Assembly: GCA_020846715.1 (NCBI GenBank)
Contig: JADLDK010000044.1
Coordinates: 1-64,000 of the forward strand
Direction: 5' to 3'
Length of the DNA: 64,000 nucleotides
Source of the DNA: Armatimonadota bacterium
Lineage (GTDB): Bacteria; Armatimonadota; UBA5829; DSUL01
The notes under the pieces were generated by a model that ran no database searches, had not been told where the DNA came from, and was given only the letters and a program-made list of their open reading frames with translations. Made by a program: the position numbers and the translations under genes. Below, piece by piece: positions 1 through 6,928 of this stretch. Each line of letters starts with the position of its first letter. Positions within the stretch are counted from its first letter, which is position 1.

Positions 1-1
1 G

Positions 2-67
2 TACGCGCTTAAAAGGAACGGGTACAACGCGCATGAACTGTCTGAAGGAAGTATCGCCCTTAGAAAT
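2..67 (+). other. Possible tail of an upstream reading frame running into alaS
   Basis: The alaS frame stays open from base 2 to the alaS ATG. It encodes about 22 residues that include LKRNGYNAHELSEGSIAL. The pattern (hydrophobic, K/R, GY, L, G, I) resembles the C-terminal end of a rhodanese domain, or less clearly a RecX repeat; recX lies near alaS in some proteobacteria. No stop separates it from alaS, so it could be the end of an upstream gene fused to AlaS or simply a chance open stretch. The left window edge prevents a decision. Confidence 0.25.
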
Positions 68-2716
68 ATGACTGGAAAAGAGCTACGCAAGAAATACATC
101 GAGTTTTTTGAGTCCAAGGGTTGCCTGCATCTCCCCAGTGACTCCCTGGTTCCTGACGACCCCAGCCTGTTGTTCACCTCAGCCGGAATGGTACAGTTCA
201 AGCCTTACTTTATCGGCGCGGAAACTCCACCGCGGGCTCGCGTAGTGACAGCTCAGAAGTGTTTGCGCACGGATGACATTGACGAAGTCGGTGACGCTGT
301 TCATCACACTTTCTTTGAGATGATGGGCAACTTCTCATTTGGAGACTACTTCAAACGAGAGGCAATCCTCTGGGCATGGGAGTTTCTGACTGACTGGTTG
401 CACTTACCGCAGGACCGGATCTGGACAAGCGTCTATCTCGATGACGACGAGGCTGCGCAGGTCTGGCTTCATGAGGTTGGTCTGCCCCCGGAGCGCGTCG
501 TGCGCCTGGGTGAAGATAAGAACTACTGGCCGGCGAATGCCCCGTCCAGGGGACCCAACGGCCCATGCGGACCATGCAATGAGATATTCCTCGACATGCG
601 TCCAGAACTCGGTCCCCCGGACGACCCGCCGGATGCTATAGCTCATGACAGCAACCGCTTTGTTGAGATGTGGAACCTTGTGTTTATGCAGTTTTTGCGT
701 GGCGAAGGCGGAGAACTGACACCACTTCCTACAAAAAACATAGATACAGGTCTCGGGCTTGAGCGGGTGACGGCAATATTGCAGGAAGCGCCGAGCGACT
801 ACGAAACTGATCTGTTCTGGCCTCTCATCCAGAAGATGGAGAAGCTGGCGGGCGTCAAATACGGTTCCAATGAGGCCACGACAACCGCCCTGCGGACTAT
901 TGCGGACCACGTGCGCGGAGCAGTGTTTTGTATTGGCGACGGTGTGATGCCTTCGAATGTCAAACGCGGCTACGTTCTGAGAAGGATGATCAGAAGAGCT
1001 GCGATAAAGGCGCGACAGATCGGGTATGAGGGTCTGTTTCTGCACGGCTTAGCGCCCACGGTCGCTGAGATGTTTGAGGACGCCTATCCTGACGTGGCCA
1101 ATCGTCTCAGCTTCATCACCAACGTCCTGCGAAGCGAAGAAGAGAAGTTCCAGAAGACTCTTTCTGGCGGTATACACAGACTGGAAGAAGAGATCAGGAC
1201 CGCTCAGGCTTCAGAGAGCGAAACGATTGGTGGCGCAGTTGTCTTCACTCTTTACGACACGTATGGCTTTCCTTCTGAGCTAACAGATGAGCTTTCGCGA
1301 GCTGAAGGACTCCGGGCGGATCTCGACGGCTTTGAGCGTTTGATGGAGGAGCAACGTGCGCGGGCCAGACAATCTGGCGGAATGTTCGCAGACGTTTTCA
1401 GCGGTGGTGAAACGTCAATCGCCAACCTCCAAAAGGCTGTCAACAAAACGGAGTTTCTGGGTTATGACACTATAGATGCGCAGGCAAAGGTCCTCGCCAT
1501 CCTGCATAACGGTGAGATGGTCGAGGCTGCGCAGGAAGGGGAGCAAATCCAGATCGTCCTGGATCGAACGCCGTTCTACGCGGAATCCGGTGGACAGATC
1601 GGAGACTTCGGACACATCAGCAGCGAGAGCGGTGTCGTCAATGTAGTAGATACGAGAAAAGCCGCTGATATCTGGCTGCACGATGCAGTTGTGGCTTCAG
1701 GAGAGATCCGCCTGGATCAAAACGTTGAAGCCAGCGTGCAGGGAGAGCGCCGCATTGCTATCATGCGCAACCACACCGCGACCCACCTGCTGCATGCCGC
1801 GCTGCGAAAGCATCTTGGAGAACACGTGACCCAGGCCGGTTCGCTGGTGGCTCCAGACCGCCTGCGCTTCGATTTCACTCATTTCCAGGCTGTCACGCCG
1901 CAAGAGCTACGCGCCATAGAGAATGAAGTAAATCGTCACATTCTGGCCGATATCCCTGTCACTAAAAAGGTAATGCCGCTGGACGAAGCTCGATCCCGCG
2001 GAGCTATGGCGCTTTTCGGCGAGAAATACGGGGCTGAAGTTCGCACTGTGACCATCGGAGATGTGAGTATGGAGCTGTGCGGAGGAACTCATCTGGAGCG
2101 CACAGCGGAGGTCGGATTATTCAAGATTCTTTCGGAAGCAAGCGTAGCCGCAGGCGTACGCCGCATCGAAGCAGTCACGGGACAAGGTTCTCTGGAATAC
2201 GTCCATACGTTGGAAGACAGGTTGCGTGAGATAGCTTCCAGGCTTCAGGCGCCACAGGCGGAAGCTGTGCAGGCAATAGACCGGTTGCAGATTACGCTCA
2301 GAGACATGCAACAGAAGCTCTCTGCAATCCAGGGCAAATCCAGCCAGGAGGAAGCCACTCAGCTTGCCAGCTCAGCTGTACAGGTTGACGGCTTCAAAGC
2401 GATCTGCGCTCAGACGCAAATCACAGATGCCAATGCGATGAGCGCCCTTGCGGATCAGCTTGCCGCCAGGCTGAAATCAGCCATCGTCGTGTTGGGGTCC
2501 GCTTCGGACGGAAAAGTGATGCTGGTGTCCAAGGTTACACAGGACCTGGTGGACCGCGGATTTCACGCCGGCAACATCGTCAAAGTAGCGGCACAGGAGG
2601 CCGGAGGAGGCGGTGGCGGGCGTCCAGACTTCGCCAAAGCAGGTGGCAAGAATCCAGCCAAGCTGGCCTCGGCGCTGGAAAAAGCTCTGGAGATGATCCG
2701 GAAAAAGGTTGACTGA
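68..2716 (+). CDS. alaS: Alanyl-tRNA synthetase
   Basis: Cytosolic class II synthetase that charges tRNA-Ala and hydrolyses mischarged Ser/Gly-tRNA-Ala. At 882 residues it is full length. The N-terminal catalytic core has the class II motif HHTFFEMMGNFSFGDYFK. The editing domain carries the complete zinc set H569, H573, C671 and H675 (NHTATHLLH and CGGTH). A DHHA1 C-terminal domain ends in the glycine-rich QEAGGGGGGRPDFAKAGGK signature. The ATG at 68 gives the normal bacterial N-terminus (MTGKELRKKYIEFFESKG); an AAGGAA lies about 17 bases upstream, which is rather far for a ribosome site. The same frame is open to the left window edge. It is the first gene of a six-gene run on this strand; the next gene starts inside its stop region. 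Confidence 0.97.
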   Translation: MTGKELRKKYIEFFESKGCLHLPSDSLVPDDPSLLFTSAGMVQFKPYFIGAETPPRARVVTAQKCLRTDDIDEVGDAVHHTFFEMMGNFSFGDYFKREAILWAWEFLTDWLHLPQDRIWTSVYLDDDEAAQVWLHEVGLPPERVVRLGEDKNYWPANAPSRGPNGPCGPCNEIFLDMRPELGPPDDPPDAIAHDSNRFVEMWNLVFMQFLRGEGGELTPLPTKNIDTGLGLERVTAILQEAPSDYETDLFWPLIQKMEKLAGVKYGSNEATTTALRTIADHVRGAVFCIGDGVMPSNVKRGYVLRRMIRRAAIKARQIGYEGLFLHGLAPTVAEMFEDAYPDVANRLSFITNVLRSEEEKFQKTLSGGIHRLEEEIRTAQASESETIGGAVVFTLYDTYGFPSELTDELSRAEGLRADLDGFERLMEEQRARARQSGGMFADVFSGGETSIANLQKAVNKTEFLGYDTIDAQAKVLAILHNGEMVEAAQEGEQIQIVLDRTPFYAESGGQIGDFGHISSESGVVNVVDTRKAADIWLHDAVVASGEIRLDQNVEASVQGERRIAIMRNHTATHLLHAALRKHLGEHVTQAGSLVAPDRLRFDFTHFQAVTPQELRAIENEVNRHILADIPVTKKVMPLDEARSRGAMALFGEKYGAEVRTVTIGDVSMELCGGTHLERTAEVGLFKILSEASVAAGVRRIEAVTGQGSLEYVHTLEDRLREIASRLQAPQAEAVQAIDRLQITLRDMQQKLSAIQGKSSQEEATQLASSAVQVDGFKAICAQTQITDANAMSALADQLAARLKSAIVVLGSASDGKVMLVSKVTQDLVDRGFHAGNIVKVAAQEAGGGGGGRPDFAKAGGKNPAKLASALEKALEMIRKKVD

Positions 2717-4943
2717 GCTGGCGAGGTTGGGCCGGAGACTGGCTGCCCAGATATCTATTGGGTTGCTTATCGGTTGCGGACCGGGTGGAAGAATCTGCTT
2801 TGCCGCCACTGTGGCATCAGACCAATCGCAACCGTCTTCCTGCCTGGTAATCATAGCCAATCGGCTTAGTATCCACGACAGCGACGAACCTCTGTTTGCT
2901 GCCTTTCTGCAGAAATCCGCCGCGGCATTGGTGGCGCCCGCCTGTCTAGGGGGACGCAGTGAGGCGGCAGTCTTCGCGACCGCATCCGCTGGAGCTTACT
3001 CGCGTGGCAGCGGCGACTATGGGCTACTCCTCAACTGGAATGAGACGTACGAGAACGATACAGCCGCAGACGTCCATCTGCGACGGATCGGCCCTCCTGT
3101 AGCTACCGCAGGCATTGTCCATCTGGGTCTGCCCGCAGTCGTAGCGGCCAACCGTCGAGTCGCAAGTCCTCCAGACGTCTGGATGCTGGGTCAGGCGCTG
3201 CGGGATGCTCATGTTCTCAGAGCTGCGTTTGGCAACAGCGATGCGGGTGAATCTGTATCGCGAGTGGGCGCAGGGCTGCTTTCGGATGCTCACGGTATCA
3301 TTCCCGTGGGAGACATCGGGCCCCGCACCCTCAAAGTGGACTCAAGATCAGCCAGGGGTGTAACGACTGATTTGGATGGTTTTCGCGCAGATGTCCTGGG
3401 CGCACTGAGATCGGGAGCCGTCGTCGAAGTGGAGTACGGAGACCTTGACCGCATTGAGGCGGACCGCGGCGAATACACAAACGCGGCCTATCGCATTGCA
3501 CGAAAACGCGCAGTAGCCAGGCTCTTCTCCTGGGTTCGAAGCATTCGCAGCGACGTTCCGAACGTACCCATTCTCGTGCTTGCGCTTGTCCCGCCACTGT
3601 CAGACAGCGGAACGTGGAATAGCCTGGGACTTCTGATAGCATCCGGCGACGCTTACGGCCACTCTCTGCTTGCAAGTAACACAACCCGGACTCCAGGGAT
3701 TGTCTCAACTGTTGACATCGCTCCCACTATTCTCGATGCTGTCAGCGTCACAAAGCCACGTCAGATGTTGGGATATGCCATAAGGGAGGCTTCGGCCTAT
3801 TCGCAGCCCCTTGACAGGCTGAAGCGCTGGGATTTGATCGTGCGACTGAATGAGGAGTTGCAGTTTCCAGTCTTGCTGGGTCTCGGTCTGCTTGCAGGAG
3901 CCGGCGCACTTGTGGCCACGTGGTATCTGGTCGGCGCCCCAAATTCGCACGCGTGGGGACGAGCCGCAGTTCTGGCGCTTGCAGTCGTCGCGTGGATACC
4001 AGTCATCTTACTGATTCCCCTGGATCGGCCACAGTGGTTTGCGATAGTCGCCCCCGGTGTACTGGTCTCCCTGGGAGCAGCCGCTGCGTCGGGTGAGAGG
4101 GGCCGATTTCTTCCGATGCTCATCCCGGCAGGCTGCATGCTCGCTGGAGTCGCTGCCTCGGCTTTTGGTCTGGCCGATCTGGTGAAGACCTCTGCGTTGA
4201 GCTCTTATCAGCTTCACGGGTTACGTTTCTACGGCATCGGCAATGAGTATATGGGGTGCGTAATCGGCGCTGCCTCTGCCGTTCCGCTATGGATGGCCGG
4301 ACGCCGGCAGATCACCCTGCCGCCTGAAGTTCTCGCTGTCTGGTTTGTCTTCTGGGCGCTGATCATTGCGCTGCCAGCATTTGGCGCGAACCTTGGCGGA
4401 GCTGTCGCAGCGACGGTCTCTTTCTCACTGGTATTCAGGGCGCTTACAGGAAAGCGAGTTACCTCTGCCTCCGCCGCCGTGGCACTAGGGACAGGAGTGG
4501 CAGCCGCAATCGCTCTGGCGATAATAGACGCCCTCGCGTCGGGTTCACATCCAACCCATATGGGGATGGCCGCCCATAGCGTTCTTCACGGGAATGGTCG
4601 AGATGTGCTGGCCGCGATCCAGCGCAAGGCGTTCATGAACATCGGGCTTTGGGGGCGCAGTGAAACTAGAATCGCTGCTCTGATTTTTGCGGCCGTCTTC
4701 GCGACATGGCTACGATATCGAAGTGCGTTAAAGGCCGCATCAAAGTTGCCGCCGGTCGTGACGCAAGGGCTCATCGGACTCTTCTACGGGGCTCTGACAG
4801 CTTTGCTGTTCAACGATTCCGGCGCCGTCAGCATCGCTTTCATTGTCATCTATGTAGTGGGCTGGTACCTGTGGGATCTCGTCACTCTGAAAACGGGCGG
4901 AGCAGTGCAGCTTCGAATGCCACATGCGAGCCCTCGGAGTTGA
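2709..4943 (+). CDS. AlkP-superfamily-like exported domain fused to a multi-spanning membrane domain
   Basis: Probable membrane protein of 744 residues; no characterised function recognised. The TTG start overlaps the alaS stop by 8 bases. A hydrophobic N-terminus (about residues 10-25) ending LLIGC could be a signal anchor or lipobox. Residues about 45-375 look extracytoplasmic and end with STVDIAPTILDAV, the segment typical of alkaline-phosphatase/phosphoglycerate-mutase-fold proteins. From about residue 385 there are roughly ten transmembrane stretches with conserved-looking FYGIGNEYMG, GANLGGAV and LLFNDSGAV motifs. The N-terminal half lacks an obvious complete metal site, so catalysis is uncertain. 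Its place between alaS and ruvX, overlapping both, suggests constitutive co-expression with housekeeping genes. An envelope role is inference. Confidence 0.8.
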   Translation: MTELARLGRRLAAQISIGLLIGCGPGGRICFAATVASDQSQPSSCLVIIANRLSIHDSDEPLFAAFLQKSAAALVAPACLGGRSEAAVFATASAGAYSRGSGDYGLLLNWNETYENDTAADVHLRRIGPPVATAGIVHLGLPAVVAANRRVASPPDVWMLGQALRDAHVLRAAFGNSDAGESVSRVGAGLLSDAHGIIPVGDIGPRTLKVDSRSARGVTTDLDGFRADVLGALRSGAVVEVEYGDLDRIEADRGEYTNAAYRIARKRAVARLFSWVRSIRSDVPNVPILVLALVPPLSDSGTWNSLGLLIASGDAYGHSLLASNTTRTPGIVSTVDIAPTILDAVSVTKPRQMLGYAIREASAYSQPLDRLKRWDLIVRLNEELQFPVLLGLGLLAGAGALVATWYLVGAPNSHAWGRAAVLALAVVAWIPVILLIPLDRPQWFAIVAPGVLVSLGAAAASGERGRFLPMLIPAGCMLAGVAASAFGLADLVKTSALSSYQLHGLRFYGIGNEYMGCVIGAASAVPLWMAGRRQITLPPEVLAVWFVFWALIIALPAFGANLGGAVAATVSFSLVFRALTGKRVTSASAAVALGTGVAAAIALAIIDALASGSHPTHMGMAAHSVLHGNGRDVLAAIQRKAFMNIGLWGRSETRIAALIFAAVFATWLRYRSALKAASKLPPVVTQGLIGLFYGALTALLFNDSGAVSIAFIVIYVVGWYLWDLVTLKTGGAVQLRMPHASPRS

Positions 4944-5364
4944 CGTTGGGTCGGTCCGAATCGGACTGGCGGTGAGCGACGAAACCGGAACACTGTGCAC
5001 GCCACTTGACGTCTGCAAACGCACACCCAGTCTCAAGCGAGATGCCGCTACGATAGCTCAAAGGGCTTGTGATGCCGAGGTCGTGCGCATAGTCGTGGGG
5101 CATCCGCTGCTGGATAGTGGCGATACCAGTCCTGCAGCGAAGGCCGCGGAGGAATTTGCACAAAGACTGGGAAGATATACTGACATCCCTGTAGTTCTAT
5201 GGGACGAACGGCTGTCATCTTTCGAAGCAGAAGAGCGGCTCAGGAACGCTGGAGTCAGCGCCAGAAGAATGCGGGATCTTATCGACAGCCAGGCAGCGGC
5301 CGTAATTCTTGAGTCCTATCTCAACCACTTGAAAGACCATCCCTCGAGAGACGATGTTTCGTAG
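4924..5364 (+). CDS. ruvX: RuvX/YqgF-family RNase H-fold nuclease
   Basis: Putative Holliday-junction resolvase family protein; in E. coli YqgF also acts in 16S rRNA 5' maturation. At 146 residues it has the usual length. The RNase H-fold acidic residues are visible: D7 in GVDVGSVRIGLAVSD, D94-E95 in WDERLSS and D121 in the final IDSQAAAVILESYL helix. The usual VVGLP segment reads VVGHP here. The ATG lies 20 bases inside the preceding membrane-protein gene and the 3' end overlaps mltG by 11 bases, so the three genes are probably translationally coupled. The ruvX-mltG adjacency is common in many bacteria. Confidence 0.93.
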   Translation: MRALGVDVGSVRIGLAVSDETGTLCTPLDVCKRTPSLKRDAATIAQRACDAEVVRIVVGHPLLDSGDTSPAAKAAEEFAQRLGRYTDIPVVLWDERLSSFEAEERLRNAGVSARRMRDLIDSQAAAVILESYLNHLKDHPSRDDVS

Positions 5365-6391
5365 GCAATCATCGCTGGAAAGACTGTGGAACTCCGCGCT
5401 TGGCACTTTCCGTTTGGCCCGCTGGTACCTGATCTTTGTAGTCGCACTTCTTGCGGTGACCGATCTATTATTGCGGGTTGGCGCAGCGCCGCCTACCCAG
5501 CGTCACGATCAGGTTCTTATCACGATTCCACCCGCCGCAAGCCGCGAGAAGGTCGCGTCTATTCTGCGCGGCGCTGAGCTCATCCGAAGCCGGACCGTCT
5601 TTCTGATCATCACGCACGTCGGTTATGAGGGCCGCCCTTTTGTGCCTGGAACATATCGCATGCGGATGGACATGGACCTGTTCCGGGTTATCAATGAACT
5701 CGTAGCAGGACGCGTGGCGGAGTTGAGCGTGACCATCCCAGAAGGCTTCACAGTGACGCAGATAGCCCACAGACTCAAGAGAAAGAACGTTATCGCCGAC
5801 GAAGAGCTATTTCTGAACCTGAGCGAGAGAAAATCGGCTGAGTTTGGGGTAGAGTCCCCAACAGGGAGCCTTGAAGGCTACCTCTTTCCAGATACGTATC
5901 GATTCACTCTCAAGATGGACCCGCGACTGGTGATCGAGCGAATGGTAGGCGATCTCAAGCGCAGAGCTGTCCAGCCTAACTCCTCGCGTCTGTCGGACTC
6001 TGGCGAGCTTCACAAAATTCTTACAGTCGCCAGTCTTATTGAGCGCGAAGCCAAAACGCCTGAAGACCGTCCCCTGATAGCCTCTGTTATCTACAATAGA
6101 CTGGCAAGGAATATGCGGCTGCAGGTGGATGCGACCGTACTGTACGCTCTCAAGGAACACAAGAGCCGGGTTCTCTACAAGGACCTTGACGTTTCCTCAG
6201 CCTACAACACCTACAGACATTCAGGTCTGCCTCCAGGACCGATAGCTAATCCTGGGCTGGCATCAATAGACGCAGCGCTCCACCCGGCGTCAACAGACTA
6301 CCTGTACTACGTCGCGGGTAGTGATGGAAGTCATGTGTTTTCGAGAACCTTTGGTGAGCACATCTCAAACAGAAGGAAGCAGTCCCTTTGA
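5354..6391 (+). CDS. mltG: Endolytic murein transglycosylase MltG (YceG-like)
   Basis: Inner-membrane enzyme that cuts nascent peptidoglycan glycan strands and releases 1,6-anhydroMurNAc ends. The 345 residues hold one N-terminal membrane anchor (WYLIFVVALLAVTDLLL), a LysM-like segment (IPEGFTVTQIAHRL) and the YceG catalytic domain. Family signatures are LEGYLFPDTYRF, the catalytic-glutamate segment ASLIEREA (E230), VIYNRLARNMRLQVDATVLY and the C-terminal SAYNTYRHSGLPPGPIANPG. Start and stop overlap ruvX and the HAD gene respectively. Co-expression with ruvX and the YqeG-type phosphatase is a frequent arrangement. Confidence 0.95.
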   Translation: MFRRQSSLERLWNSALGTFRLARWYLIFVVALLAVTDLLLRVGAAPPTQRHDQVLITIPPAASREKVASILRGAELIRSRTVFLIITHVGYEGRPFVPGTYRMRMDMDLFRVINELVAGRVAELSVTIPEGFTVTQIAHRLKRKNVIADEELFLNLSERKSAEFGVESPTGSLEGYLFPDTYRFTLKMDPRLVIERMVGDLKRRAVQPNSSRLSDSGELHKILTVASLIEREAKTPEDRPLIASVIYNRLARNMRLQVDATVLYALKEHKSRVLYKDLDVSSAYNTYRHSGLPPGPIANPGLASIDAALHPASTDYLYYVAGSDGSHVFSRTFGEHISNRRKQSL

Positions 6392-6927
6392 GTTTACTCA
6401 AGCGGCTTGCCCGGTCTCTGGCGCCGGATGTCTGGATTGAATCGGTATGCGAATTGACTCCGCAATATCTCGGCAGCCTTGGGATTAAGGGATTGATTGT
6501 TGATCTGGACAACACCCTGTGCGAATGGCAGAGTGAAGACATTCCGCAGGAAGTCCGCTTGTGGTTGAAGCAGTTGCAGGAAGCTCGGGTAGGCGTGTGT
6601 ATAGCATCCAATACTCACAACCGGCGCAGACTGGATCGAGTCGCAAAAGATCTGGGCGTGGCGTATGTCCAGGGCGTGCCGAAGCCGCGGCGTTTGTGCT
6701 TTTCCCGAGCATTTGAGCTGCTTGATCTTCCTCCGGAATCCGTGGCGGTGGCCGGAGACCAGATGTTCACAGATGTCCTTGGCGGAAAGCGATCCGGAAT
6801 TCACACCGTCATGGTGAAACCCATTCACCGGCGCGAGTTCATCGGCACTCGTATCAGCCGTATGGTCGAGCGCTATCTTATCAGTCTTTTCGAAAAGCAC
6901 GGGCTATGGCCTCGAAAGATGTCTTGA
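6388..6927 (+). CDS. YqeG-family HAD phosphatase
   Basis: HAD superfamily (class IIIA) hydrolase of 179 residues. The nucleophile motif DLDNTL gives D39 and D41; motif II is visible as CIASNT; the motif III/IV region is KPRR...VAVAGDQMFTDVLGGKRSG. This matches the YqeG family, members of which dephosphorylate phosphatidylglycerol phosphate or nucleotides in other organisms; the substrate here is not known. The TTG start overlaps the mltG stop (TTGA), a typical coupled junction, and gives MSLLKRLARSLAPD, a normal YqeG start. Confidence 0.9.
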   Translation: MSLLKRLARSLAPDVWIESVCELTPQYLGSLGIKGLIVDLDNTLCEWQSEDIPQEVRLWLKQLQEARVGVCIASNTHNRRRLDRVAKDLGVAYVQGVPKPRRLCFSRAFELLDLPPESVAVAGDQMFTDVLGGKRSGIHTVMVKPIHRREFIGTRISRMVERYLISLFEKHGLWPRKMS

Positions 6928-6928
6928 A

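Noticed and set aside
404-1045. 213-codon minus-strand frame within alaS
   Set aside because: Antisense to the catalytic core of alaS, with no start signals.
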